A stretch of 64,000 nt of DNA from assembly GCA_010279815.1 (NCBI GenBank), contig QEOQ01000204.1, positions 151,768 to 215,767 of the forward strand, written 5' to 3'. The notes beneath the pieces are model-generated. The model was not told the DNA's origin. It worked only from the letters and a program-made list of their open reading frames with translations, and ran no database searches. The position numbers and the translations under genes were made by a program. The stretch's first letter is position 1; every line of letters starts with the position of its first letter. This stretch comes from Brachionus plicatilis (lineage: Eukaryota > Rotifera > Eurotatoria > Ploima > Brachionidae). Positions 49,136-63,600 of the stretch are shown here, piece after piece.

Positions 49136-52100
49136 TTTGGAAAAATACAATAAGAGCTCTACATTTTTTACGTAATTTTACATAATAAAGTTTTAAAAAG
49201 ATAAAATATTGAGCAATTTTTTGTAAAAAATTATATTTTCAATAACATTCCCCTTGTTCGATAATTTTTTTCTTAAACAAATCAATATACTGTCTTTTTA
49301 ATTTTGATTTTATCTAAAGTAGTCTGTTCTGATGATTTTGTACATTTAAATAAAAAATTCAGCCAACTTGAAAAATTTCAAATAAAAAGTCTTCAACAAT
49401 TCAAACCAACAATTTTAATTTTAAAAGCTAATAGGATCCGTAGCTTATTGAACCAAATTAATTATGCTTTTACAATTTTACAATTTTTTTCGCTCAAATT
49501 TTCAATATTCTGTATCTTGTCCATTGCTGGCCGAATGATCTAAATAGCCAGCGAACCTCTGTCTTTTTCAATTATTTGGTTCCCTTTTAAAAATCGGAAA
49601 CACGTACTGAATCTCTTCTTATTTATAACCAACAAGATCATCAAGATGTGATCCTTAAACCTATCAAGAATCGGTGATACTAGATCAATACTTTTCTTCA
49701 GAGTTGTCTTGGCAAGATTACATGCTTTCTTTTTTTACATTTCTCCGAAAGACAAAAAAAAATTGAAATTAGTTGATTCTCTTTGTTTAGTGAGAATCGA
49801 TGAGCTTGAATTTTTGAAATATCTAAATATTATTTTGAGTTATAAAATCGATTTCTAAGCCTGCTTATTTTTAATTTGAATTAAACTTAAATTTAATTTA
49901 AATTAAAACTATATAATTTATTAAAAAATCTTCTTCATCCTTAACTTCGTTTTATCTTAGTTTACATAAAAAAATATTTGAAAATCAAAAATATGTCATC
50001 CAACAAATTTATTTTTGCCAACTTGAATTATTTAAAATTTTAATTAATTTTTGATTAAAAAAATGCTCTATGCATCATGAATATTTCAATTACATGAAGT
50101 CTAGAATGTTAAAAAATCATTTTTTTATAATCAGATAGTTTAAAAAAAAAAATATTTGAAAAAAAAAATTTTATTTCAAATTATCATTTTCTCTAATTTT
50201 GAACAATAGACTGGTCACTGATTCTTATCGTATTTTGAAGCTATTTTTAAATTGTAGGCAAAAAAGACATCTTAATGCATCTGATATAGAATCTTCCATA
50301 AAAATAAATCTTTTAACAAAAGAATAATTATATAAGCAATTTTAAATTGTTAAAGATTAATTAATACAATTTTTTTTCAAATTAATTTCTATTTAAATAA
50401 GTGTTGAAATAATAAATTTTTTTTAAATTTTTATAAAAGCTTAATGTAAATTTTGATTATTTTATTTTTTTTTTAATTTTTAAAATTCAATTAAGTTTAG
50501 AAGAAAAAATTCTCTATGTTTAATGGATTTATCAAGTTAAAAAAATTCAATTCTTTATAACCTTCTTTTAAATTAAAAATGTTAAATTAAATAGTTTTAA
50601 AAACAGTGAGAAAAAAATGCCAGTATGATCAATGTTGAATACAAATTTTAAATAAATTATGTTTTAGACATTCTAGAAGTTTGAATAAAAGATAACTATA
50701 TTAAATCAAAAATCTCAAGATATAAATTTAAAATGCATAAAGCATCATTAATTTTCGACTGGAATATTAATTATTGGTGAATAGCTAAAAATTTCTATAG
50801 GCTCCAACAAATTTCTTTGAATAATACATAAATTTACCACTACACCATAATTTTACCTCAAAGATCAATCTTAAATCTATGTAGGCATAAAGATAAACGA
50901 ATAAAATTTTATCTTATGAATTATTTGAAGAATACAACCCAACAAAGATGAAAAATAAACTATTGGAATTTTTCTTATTTATCTTCTCAGTTTTTCTTAG
51001 CTTTTGAGTTGGTGGTATATTTTATTTAAAACTAATCTTATAACTGTTAAAATTTTAAACTATATCAGATATTCAAAATTTTTAAGCAAAGTAATAAATT
51101 TCTATAAATAAGAAAAGTTTCAATTAAATTTATCAATTTGTCAATCATCAGCTAAAATTTTTTCTTTAATTTTATTTTGATTCAAATTTCTTGTTATGTG
51201 TCAAAAAAGCTGCTAAGATGAGTTAAATGTTTTAAATGGTTTTAGCGTATTGCCTTTCTAGGTTCCAAGATATGGTATTTATTGATAAACTCATAATTTT
51301 ATTACTTGTTGAAACACAAAAACTCAATGTTCTAATTCAATAGACACGCTAAACCATAATCACTAAAAAAACTCGAAAAGTAAAATCTTTCAAGTGGGAT
51401 AGTTTTTGTAAAAACAAAAAAAGGTAATCACAGCAAGAAATTATAAATTTGCATTGAATATGTGAAAAATATTTATTGTTTTAAATTAAAGAGCTAGTCG
51501 TATTTAAGTCTAGAGTTGTAATTAAAATTTCTTTAATTAGAAAAATTGCTATCCCGTAGTTCCGTACGATGATAAAAATTGCATCCTCAAAGGAAACATT
51601 TTTTTGAAATTAGAAAAAAAAAATTTTAGATTTGAATTTTTTAGATTTTATTCTTTAAATTTAGAAAAATATCTAGTCTGTCCACGTATTTGAGCAAAAA
51701 AATTGTTTTTTTAATTTTCTAAATGTATTTTTGTTTCAGAATTTTCACATTAGTCGAAGTTGAAGTTCAGAAAATTTTCATGTATAAAAATGTGAATTAA
51801 AATTTTTGTTTAAATGGAAAATTTATCAGCTATATATCTCTTATAGATTATTATGTTATCGTTCTATTAAACAAAAATAATTGCATACTTTTCTCCTTTT
51901 CTATAAGTCGAAAAGCTATAAAATTTATGTTTCGAATCTATTTTAATTATAGAATAATAATTGAAACAACAGAAATAAACTCTTTAATATAAATATTTTT
52001 ATATTTTTTTCAATATTGAAAAAGTTGATTAGGGTTTTAGTTAAGACCTGAAAGCATTTCTTAACTTGGAATATTCACCTAATATCTGTTGAAAGAAAAG

Positions 52101-55100
52101 AAAAAATATTCAGCTAAATACCGAGGCTGCATGAATCTTGGTAAATCATCAATCCTTATATAACAAATTATTTTATCTCTACTTAGTTAATGATTGATAT
52201 TTTTGAAATAAACAAATAAATATTAAAAAATGTGAAAAATCTCAGGCTCTAACTCGAAATTAAATTTTTCAGAGATTTCTAGAGTGTCTATGTATTATCA
52301 ATTTAATGAATGTAAATTTTGTCCAATTTTTGACAAGAGATAGTAAATTAACAATAGATTTTCATTTTTACTTGAGGATATTTAAAATTTTAAATCATTA
52401 TTTTATAGACAAACTCTAAAAAAAATAGGAGACAAAAAAACAATTGGCAAAGATATACAATTTTAAAAATTTGAGTTAGAATTGTAAATTTAATTTAAAT
52501 AATTAAGTTGGCCATAAATAACTTGAGATTTAGGAATACTTATGAACGTACATTTTAAAGCACAGATAATTTCAATGCTAATAGAATTTTTTATTAGTTT
52601 AATTATTTTAGCTTCTAAAAAATAAAAGCTAATTTGAAATATTATAAGCCAGCTTTCTTCAGCCTTTACAATTTTTTTTTATCAAAAACTGTAGTCTATA
52701 ATTTCAAAAGTTTATAATGATTCGAACTTTCATTCGAACTTTTTAAATTTAAAATCTTATTTTGGCTCTGAAAAAAATATAAACCAAACAATGCTACTTT
52801 CGAAATTTTTTCTAGTAGAAAAGAACGGGCAGCGAATTTAAAAAATTTCTCTTTCTTCAAAAAATTTAAAAATCACTATCTAATTATTCAAAATTTTTTC
52901 CCTATTTTTCTTAGTAAGTAAGGGGCTTTATAAAAAAAACCCTCTAGATGTTATTGTTAAAAAAAATGAAACTTAATTTTAGAATTTTTAAAGTGAAAAA
53001 AGATTCAAATATTAATTCAAATTTAGGAAAAAAAAACATTGTATGTAATTCTTCTTGATCCCTAAATAGCCTTTGGGCATTCTAGTGCTAAAACTAGATT
53101 CAATAATTTTTACTTATTAAACTTTTTAGATTATTTTAGCTAAATAACCTCTTAATTTATCAATCTAATAAAATCGAATTTAAATTGAACAGTACATTAA
53201 ATCAAAATTCTATTTCGGATTCTGTTATGTTTCATCAATGCTGAATTTTTTTATTTTTAATAAATTGCTCTGACAATTTAAAAGAATAAATAAACTTAAT
53301 AGGTTAAGTTTTATGCGAACATTTACAAAAAACAGCAATGGAATACTGATATCTTTCATTTAGGTTATCATCTGTTGAAAATCAATCAGAAAAGAACAAA
53401 AAAGCAAGAAGATAAGACCATGTTAAATATTTTTGAGCTAAATTGATTAAATATTTTCAAATATTAATATTTGAATTATAAATATAAACCAATTTTTTTT
53501 AAATGGCGGGCCATTTTATTTAAGTTATTTTTTGTTTTTCCTCTTTAATCAAATAAATGAGAATTTAAGCTAGAAAAAAAATTTTTTTTTCGAGTATTTT
53601 ATTAAAATTGGGTTGTTTTCTTTAGGCTTATGAGAGCCTTTAAAGCTTAATTACAACAAACCTAGAACAGTGGTTCGGTTATGCATAATTCTCAACAAAA
53701 ACAAAAAACCTGTGGAATCGCGGGTGGTTCTTTGCAAAATTTCAAGACCAAATATAAAATAACCAACAGCTTGCACTTTTTGTTTAATTTAAATGAGTTC
53801 TGAAAATATTTTTATCATTTCTTTTTTTGTTTTATAATTTTTTAGCATTGTTTATTTTTCTTGGGTTCCATGAATGCAGCTAAAAGAGAGCAAAATAAGT
53901 ATTATTCGGCAGAATACGAAATTTTTTTTTGCTTAAGCAGCTTATATAATAAATTTCTAAGGTTTAATTACAATATTTCAATAAACAAATAATTCGCTTA
54001 TAAATCTTTGGTATTCGAATTGTATAAAAACTAGAAATACCACGGCCAAATTCAATATACTAAATTGCGTTCAGCTTGATCAATGTTGGGCTTTAATGTT
54101 TTTGTTTATTTAAAAACATGCTTTTTTTTAAAATTATTTATAAGTTAAAAAGTAATTTTAAACCTTGAAGGTTAGTGTAAGAGATTGTAAGAGAAAATGT
54201 GATAGAACATAATGCTAAATTTTGTTCAAAGCTATAACGACCTTGAAGTTACAAAATTTTTTTTTTAAATCCCATCAACCAATTTTCGTTTGGCTCACAT
54301 TAATTTTAGATAAAATCAAACGCTGAGTATCAATTTTTGAAGTGATCAAGGAGTCTTAATGGGTTTCCAAGTCAAAATTTTCTAATCTGCTCCAATTCGC
54401 AAAAAAAAATTGATCAAGAAATGATTTAGAAAGTTTTATTTTTTAATTGTTATTTGTTAAAATGGTAATAAAATATGCAAGTCTATTTTTGTTTTTACAC
54501 AAAAAATATTTTCTAATTGATCGAAAAACATCCAATTTTGGTTAGTTATCATTTAGTTAAATAAAGTTATTTGCTTTTAATCAAATTAGTAAAAGTCAAA
54601 TTGCTTTTGGGTGAAGAGAGGTCGTGATTTAGCTATCAATTTTAGTCAATTAGCTTTTAAATTTGTCCATAGACCAAAATTGATAAAAATAAAATAAAAT
54701 TTAATTTTCTTAATCCATAGACTAAACTCAAAGTAAGTAGATCGTTTGAGCCAAGTATTCGTAGCCGATCGTCATATACATGAGACGGTCATTAGCGAGT
54801 TTATTTACATTAATAAACGAATATTAATCCATTTAATTTAAGTTAAAGATTTCAATATATAAGGGACATGACTAATGCAAGAAAAGGATACTTAGGTTAA
54901 AAAAATTATTTTCGGACATGTAATTTAATCAGCACCAAGACAAAGTCTCCTAACGGCATCTTGATCCAATATTTGTTCAGCTTCCATCTTAATTAACTCT
55001 TTTATTTTTGTTTATTTTAGCATATCTATATCCTATTGATAGGTCAAGTAATCAATTTATTTTGATGATAAACGCCTGAGTAGAACAATTTTTGTTTAGT

Positions 55101-57675
55101 TCGATTCTAGAATCAGAAGATAAAATTTTAGGAGAAAAATTTATCTTCCTATCATCAGTGTCTGCATTGAATTTTAAATTTATCTCAAGCAAAAAAGATT
55201 ATCCAGATTAGATTGTACCATTTAGTTTGAAATGGGTTGTGACCAAAGAAATAATTTTTTCGCTCAATTTTTCCACAACTAAATCAGCCTCTAGCCCTCT
55301 ACAGTCGATCTAAATTTGGCTCAAACTGAAGATTTTATCTTTAAAATTGTTTTGTCTAAAATAATTTTATTAGTCTAAGTCTGAGAATAATTTGTTTATG
55401 CTGGCCAAATTTTCGATCTTAACAGGCCCAGAATCCATTGATTTGAAGATAAGCTAAAGAGCATATTTTTCATTTCAAAACTAGATCAAAGATGGCCAGC
55501 ATTCCGTTTAATAAACATGTTAATAAATAACAGGTTTATTGAGAATCGATCGTGCGTACGCAAATCAATATTCAGTCAAGTTGGCTCGTTTAAGTGAACC
55601 GAAAAACATTGGCGTTGTTATATTTGATCAAAATATATGTACCGAGAATACATTTGTTTCTAGGCTCTAGACTAAATTGTATTTTAATGAAGCATCATAT
55701 TGAAAATTAAAAATAAATTGAAAATTTTATCTTTGCTCAGACGATTTCGAAATTTGGCTTTAAAATTAATGATAAAACATTTTGTCAAACAAAAACCCGA
55801 TTGTAGTAAATTAAAAATTTAATCGATTCAGTGACCACCTTTTGTTGTACGCGAGTAGTTTTTCCTCTAGAGGTCGCTATTCGAATATGATTCTCGTTTA
55901 GCATTTCTCAGAGATTTACTATTATTTTACCTAATCAATATTTTCACTCAATTTATTAAAGCTAGTATTATAATTATTATTTTTTTTAATTCTATTATAA
56001 TTATTAACTTAATAAATAAAATTTAATAAAAAAGATAAAAGTTAAGCCAAAAAAGAGAGAAAAATTACATTTATAAATATTGAAAACTAAAATAAGATGG
56101 ACTAGGATTTAAAAGACTCTACTATTCGAATTATATGCTCATAGATTTTAAATTGTATTTTTATCTAATCAATATTTTCTTTAAATTTATTAAAGATATT
56201 ATTATTTTTTTATTTATTTTTTTAAGCTTAATAGGCAAAATTAAATAAAAAAGGAAAACTTTATTGCATAAATGGTTATCAAATGTAAAAGTTTATTTTC
56301 AGGATTTTCAGGAGACCGCCTAAAATTTTAAGAAAAAAAAACATCTCAAATTGAGGGCATTGTGAGTTTTAGAACAGAAAAAAAAAGAAAAATAAATTAT
56401 TTGATAATGTAAATGATATCAGTTGAAGAATTCTATGTATCACCCATTTTCCATCCTCAGTTGATACTTTGCTAAGTAAAATTTGTGAATCTTATTTTGT
56501 GTGAATTTTTTAGAATTTTTTGCAAAGGCCGGAATTAGATGGTACATGATCATTTGAAACAATTTACTCAATCAATTTTGGACTTTGGAGAGAAATGTTA
56601 TAATTATTTTTATATATTTCTAATATTCAAAATGCTCAAATTGAACCTCATAATTATTTTAACCAATGTACATATTAACTTTATAATTTTCTAAGTAATT
56701 TATTCAAGTAATTATCAAACACTTAGCAAAAATTTTGTTTTTACGTAATATTTTTTTTTACTTAAGACCTAATAAAATCAAGCCGTAAAAAACAGATAAT
56801 TAGTTGTAAGTGTTCATAGGGTTTTCGTTCAATTTATAATTCGGGAAAATGAAAAAAAAAATTAATAAATTTAAATTTGAGCAGAATAAGACTTTTTGGG
56901 TGCATTTGTTTGAATTATTTTTGTTTTTAATTTGACTAGTTGATCTTCTAAGCCCAAGGTAAATACATCAAACTACTTATTTTCAATTGTAGGTCTTTTT
57001 CAGTGTCAAACTTGATAAATCAAGATAAAAATTGTGCTCTGTGTCCACTAAATGCTATCAAAACTAGTGTTTGGTCACGTTAATTGTGTCCACTTAAATT
57101 TAGTGATGTTCAAATATTTGTGTTGCACGCTCGATGAAATAGACCAAAATTTGGATGGATTCAATTTTACAAGTTATATAAGCAAAATTTGAAAAGTTTA
57201 TTTTTTTTTATTCTTGAAAAAAACTGACTGCGGCAAGATTTAGATTGCCAAAAACGAAAAATAAACACCTTTTTTTATTTTAAGTGGTTCAAATACGTTT
57301 TAATAGCTATTTTAAGGTCTTTGCAAGCGCGCAATATTTGGCAATACAAACTTAAATTATTTGATCCTCTTGTATTATTTAATACTCTACTGCAGTGATT
57401 GCTGAAATTTTTTAAATTTAAACTTTTTCTGTACATTAAATATTTAGATTTAAAAATAAATAAGAATTAATTAAATACATCAAACTTAATTCAAGAGGAT
57501 TTTAATATTTTTTTATCAAAAAAGGTAACTATTTGCATGTCCAATTAATCATAAATGTTTTCGCATGCAAATTTTAATTTTCAAAAACACCTTATCTTAT
57601 GTTTATGACTTTAAAAATTTAAAAAAAAACAGGGCCTCTCTCGGAGATAGATAACAAAAAAATTATAAATTAACA

Positions 57676-60600
57676 ATGTCGTATTATGGAAATAGCGGCG
57701 TTGGCGGGGACATGTACAGCAACCCGTACGGTAACGATAACAACAACAACTGGTATCCCAACCCCGCTCAACAACAACAACAGCAACAACAACAACATTA
57801 TCAACAGTACATAGAAGACTATGATGAACAAGAGTATGATAAAACTGAAGAAGAGATAGACGAAGAAATGCAACGTGAGTTAGCTGAAGATGCTCCATGG
57901 AAAAAGATCCAACAAAACACGTTTACTCGATGGGCCAACGAGCACTTAAAGTTGGTCAATCGTCGCATAGAAGATCTTCAGATCGATTTTAGCGATGGTC
58001 TCAACCTGATCGCTCTAATAGAAGTATTGTCTCACAAGAAACTGCCACGATACAACAAAAGAACAATGTTTAGATCCCAAAAGCTGGAAAATGTGTCTGT
58101 GGCGCTGGACTTTTTGGAAAATGTCGAGCATATTCGACTAGTCAACATTGACTCGTCACATTTAGTTGACGGAAAATTGAAGCTTATCCTGGGCTTGATC
58201 TGGACTCTAATTTTGCACTATTCAATTTCAATGCCCATGTGGGAAGGCGAAGAACAAGACCCGAGCAAGCGCGGCAAGAACATGACTCCCAAGCAAAAGC
58301 TGCTCGATTGGATAAACAGTCGAATGCCGCCCGATCTGCCAATAAGCAATTTCACCACAGACTGGAATGATGGTCGCGCCATTGGCGCCTTGGTCGATAG
58401 CTGTGCGCCAGGTTTGTACCCGGACTGGCAGAATAACGAGCCCCAACAAAAGCTCAACAACGCTAAAGAGGCTATGGACTTGGCCGAGCAGTATTTGGGC
58501 ATACCGCAGTTGATAAAACCAGAAGAAATGGTCAACCCGCAAATCGATGAATTGTCCATGATGACTTATTTGTCTCAGTATCCAAATGCCAAAATTGCCA
58601 AAAATGCTCCGCTTAAGCCCACTACAAATGCATCTAGAGTTCGCTGCTACGGAAAAGGCATCGAACCGACTGGAAATGTGGTCGATGCACCGGCGAAATT
58701 TTTTGTCGAGACCCAAAATGCTGGCAAAGGTAACCTTGAAGTGATTGTCATCAACCCTAAAGGACAAATAGAACCAGTAAATATTAATTTTAATTATTTT
58801 AATTAAAAACACACTATTTTCTTCTAGTTCAGTTTTAATTTCTTTATTCACTTTTCCAGAGAGCTTTTGTCCAAAGAGTGTATCCGGTAGTTTATTTCTT
58901 TGTACTTAATTATATTTAGTTTCTTTACTTTAAAATTAGTTTTAGTTTATTTTAAAAACTAACAATATTAGAAGTCATAATTTTTTTGCATGATTTTTTT
59001 TTATTATTTTAAGATATTATTTATAGATAATTTTTTACTTAATTGGTAACCAAGAGTAATTAATTTTTTGTTATTTTAGTCTCATGTCGAATTTAACAAT
59101 GACAAAAATCAAACTTATACCGTCACATATACTCCAACAATTGAGGGAAATTACAAAGTAAGTTTTTTAATTATAAATTTAAATTTTTTTTCCATTTATT
59201 TTTTTGATATAAAATTTATTGATGGCTCAATTAATGAACTTTTAAAAGCTACAGAATTTTAGAAGACATTTTGACATTTTTTCTACTTTATTATTTTTAA
59301 AATTAAATTTCACTCTTTAAGAAATTATTTCCAACTAATCCAAATTGAAAAATAAAGATGTTAAAAACATAAATAATAAAAGAAATTGTATTAATTAATA
59401 CGGGACCTTGTTGGTTTAAGTTTATAGAAGCTATGACAATAAATTTGAATATTTTAAGCATAGCTTGTTAAGCCTTGTGTCGAAACAAGCTTTGAATATG
59501 CTTAATAGATAGGTGTTACCTGTTCCAAACATTAACTTTGTTTTTGTTATGAAAAAATAATGCTGCAAATAGCTTTACAATTCATTATTAATTTGCATTT
59601 TGTGTGCTTACTTAAATTTTATTTCCGATTTGATGAAATGCTAAAGAAATTTATGATTTTTTAGCCCTTTTGGATTTTAAAAATCTGAATTGTCAAATTT
59701 TCCAAATAGTTTTATTTAATTTTTTGTTTAATTCTAAAACGCAATTAAAGAATAAATTTATAAAATGAAATTTTTTTCAAAATTTAGTTGGAATATTCAT
59801 TCATGCTATTTTCAGATAATTTAATAACTAAATATTTAAAATTTTATCTGAGACATTGTGAATTTTAAAACAAAAGAAGAGTGTAAAAAATTTAATTTAA
59901 ATTAGTATTTTTTTTTAAGATAATTACTTTTTCAATAAAATTTATATTGATACTAAGTTTGAATTATCCAAATTGAGTTTCAGCTAAAATTTACTCTTGA
60001 TTAGCTATTAATTGCTAATGAAAGTGTACAAACTTGCAAAATTTTTGTTGAATTAAAACTAAAATAATTCAAACTTTGTGTCAAATGATGCATTTTTCTA
60101 AACAAGTTTTAGAACTAAAAAAAGCTTTTTCAATTTTATTTTTTGAAACTTTTTATTCTAAAATCATCATTCTTAATATTTACTTGATAAATTTTTTCTG
60201 CTTTATAAGAAAAGAAGCAAAATCAAAAATTCTATAAAATATAATAATTTAACAGTGTCATTTAATTTCAATTTTATTCAGCAATAAAAATTAAAAACAT
60301 ATTTCTGATTATTAATTTCTTAACAATTTTATTAAGTTAAAATGATACTTAAAATGTTTTAAAATTTTACATATAGTTTTTTTCTTGGTAAATTGATGAA
60401 TTTAGGCTTTAAAAAAAAAAAATTCTAATAAAAAAATAAACAAATAATTTTCTAAAATTTTAAATCAGATATCAAGGAATGAATTTTCAAAAAGGTTATG
60501 TTGGTTTTATTTAATTATTAAAAATTAAAGTTTTTAACTCAAAGTATATTTCTGAAAAGAATTTGTTTATTCTGACTGAATATTTTTAAAATTATATAAA

Positions 60601-63600
60601 ATAAAAAATTATCTCTTAAGGTGATAGTAAAATATGGCGGACAAGAAGTTCCGAATTCACCATATAACGTTTATGTCGAAGGAAAAGTCGGTGATCCGTC
60701 ACAAGTTGTAGCAAGTGGTCCTGGTATTGAACCCACTGGCGTTGTAGTAGATAAACCAACATGGTTTGAAATTGACGCAACAAGTAAAAAATATTTAAAA
60801 TAAGCAATAAATTTATTTAAAAAAATAATTTCTTTATAGATGCAGGAAATGGACCAGTCGAAGTAGCAATATTGGATCCAAGCGATGCTCACAAGCAAAT
60901 TCCAGTACATCTAGTGCCACTCGGAAATGGAAAATTTAGAGCTGAATACGTCGCTAAAGAGCCTGGTCTACATTCTGTTAATGTTTTCTTTGCTGGTAAA
61001 CCAATTCCAAATTCACCATTTGGAGTGACAGTCGCACCAAGTTGTGACGCAAAAAAATGTCGTGCCTACGGTCGAGGCATTCAACCAAAAGGAGTGCGCG
61101 TTGGTGATGTTGCTGACTTTAAGGTAATAACCAAAGACGCTGGAGAAGGCGTTCTCAAATGTGTGGTCAAAAGTCCTGAGGGATACGATCTACCAGTCCG
61201 ATGCAACAAAGTCAACCCAACTACTTATGAATGCGGATACAACCCAGTCAGAGAAGGACTTCATCAAGTTCATGTTACCTATGGTGGTGCTCACATACCA
61301 AAAAGTGTTTTTAATGTCGATGTAGGACCTTACAAAGAGTCGCTAATTAAAGCGTTCGGTCCAGGTCTAGAAGGGGGAGTTGTTGGATATCCAGCCGATT
61401 TTGTCGTAGAAACCAATGGCGAAACAGGATCGCTGGGATTTTCGATTGAAGGACCATCTCAAGCCAGAATTGATTGTGTCGACAATTTGGACGGCTCAGC
61501 CAATGTGACCTATTGGCCAACTGCTGTCGGAGAATACGCAGTGCACATTCTATGTGATGGCGAAGATATACCTGGCTCGCCTTACATGGCATGGATAGAA
61601 CAAAGGGGAAACTTTGATCCAACCAAAGTAAAAGCCTACGGCCCTGGAGTTGATAAAGATACTCCTTTGGTCATAAACCGGCCTGTTGAATTTACTGTTG
61701 ATTGTCGTGAGGCAGGTGATGCTCCCCTAAAAGTTACTGTAACTGATGCTGATTATCAAAAATTGGACGTGGCTGTTAAAAACAACGGAAATGGAACCTA
61801 TACATGCCGGTATACGCCAATTTATCCAAATAGACACACTGTTTTTGTGACATATGGTGGTGTGGCCATACCAAAGTCACCAGTGAGAGTAAGTGAAAAC
61901 AAAAATTTTTTTTAAGATTTTTATTTTAATATTTTTCCAAAGATGTGGGCAGTTGAGCCATCTAATCCGAGCAAAGTAAAAGTCTACGGTCCGGGTGTGG
62001 AAAAAGGCGTCAAGACCAATCAACCAACTTATTTTACTGTCGATTGCCGGGGAGCAGGAAGTGGTATGTATTTTCAGTTTTGTTCACTTTCTTTCTAGAT
62101 TTCTTTTCTTGTGGAATAACCAAAACCAAATGCACTGGTTTTGTTTACAGTTCCACATCACCATGCATTTACCTTTTAGAGTTTGTCACAGCTAAAAAAA
62201 AATGCACGTTTTAAACCCTTTAGTTGCATGATTTAGCTATTGTCAAGATTTAATAGGAAAAGAGTCTAGGGCAAAGCCGAAAACACCGAGTTTAATTTAA
62301 TTTTTCCAAAGATTTTAATAATTACACTAGTAAATCGGGATTGAACACCAAAAACTCAAGGCTAAAGCCCATAAAAGATTTAAAGAACCAAAAGGTAGAT
62401 GGTAACGAAGACGATGAGGAAGAAAATGTTTGCTATTATGATATTAAGATTAAAAATGAGCAAAATGAGAACATAAGTCATAAGCTTCTTAGCTCGGCAA
62501 AGACTGACTTGTGGCAAAAGTCAGAGTTAAAACAAAAGTACTCCTCTTTGTCTTCACTCAACCAAATAAACCAAGTTGAAAGCACACTGAGCACAAGTGC
62601 ACGCTCATCACTCTCATCGTCATCTAACAAAATCACGGCATCACCCTCTGTATCGTCACTCTCATCAGCTCATAGTCAAACAGATCTGCTAATGCACAAT
62701 CAAACCCAAACAAGACTTGCATCCACAAGTGATGCCGAGTCTTCGCTTAAAGTAGAATATGTTCCGCGAGGAAAAATAATCACAATTAATGTATCGATTA
62801 TGTGGTGAATGCTTAAAACCAAGTTTAATGCTTGATCATGACATTTTTTTTTTTCATTTTTTTGAAGCCGGTTTTTGTCTGAATTTGTTTGATGTGCATC
62901 TGATGTTTTTTTTTTCCCAAGCCAGTGCTCTTGCTCTGCTCAGAACACAATGGCTGAAATTTAAAATTTTTTGTTATTTTTTTAATTTCGACCAAGACCG
63001 GCTATTGAAAAAATTTGTTTAATTTTCGCAACAAAATTTTTAACCATTTGTATTAATCTGTGCCAATTTTTAAAATAGCCGCGTATTCTGTGCCTAATTT
63101 TTGCTTGAAACAATGTTGTGTTTTTTTTTTTTGTTTTTTTTTTAATTAATTAATCAAATAAATTATTCAAAAATTTAATTAAAATTTTTAAAAATATCAC
63201 ATTCACTTATTGAACTAGCACTTAACATTAGCTTTAACCATTAACTCTTTTTTTACTCTAATTAAAGCTTTAACTATCTTTAAATCTTGTAACCATTAAC
63301 AAATAAAATAAATTTTTCTAATATTTTAATTGTATTTTTATTAAGGCGATATTAGCATTTCGATCACTAATCCCCGTAACATTGATCTGCATTATGAAAT
63401 CGACCAGAAAGAAGATGAAGTACTAGAAGTAAGATACGAAGCCAAACAACCAGGAGTTCACTGTATTAGCGTGACCTTTAACAATGCAGAAATTCCGCTC
63501 TCACCAATTAAGGTCCTAATTGAGCCTGATATTGATGTTAGCAAGATTAAAATTACCGGAATTGATTCAAGTAAGTTTTTAGAATGTTTTAAAAAATTCT

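Larger units (their letters stand above)
46321..57675. other. 11.4 kb gene-poor stretch, filamin upstream region
   Basis: This lies between the divergent vasohibin and filamin starts. No recognisable coding region was found. It holds a TA-flanked miniature element (47975-48142) and an inverted-repeat region (48823-49135). A patch at about 54720-55900 is visibly less AT-rich with several CG-containing words (GATCGTGCGTACGC near 55550), which could mark the filamin promoter or a noncoding first exon. Confidence 0.55.

Noticed and set aside
49304..49543. 79-codon plus-strand ORF
   Set aside because: Ordinary AT-rich composition, no family resemblance, stop soon after; likely chance, possibly old transposon debris.
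57611..57898. minus-strand ORFs over the filamin start
   Set aside because: Shadows of the Gln- and acidic-rich filamin N-terminus in other frames.
58218..58851. minus-strand ORFs of 113 and 207 codons over filamin exon 1
   Set aside because: Antisense shadows of the strongly conserved calponin-homology domains.
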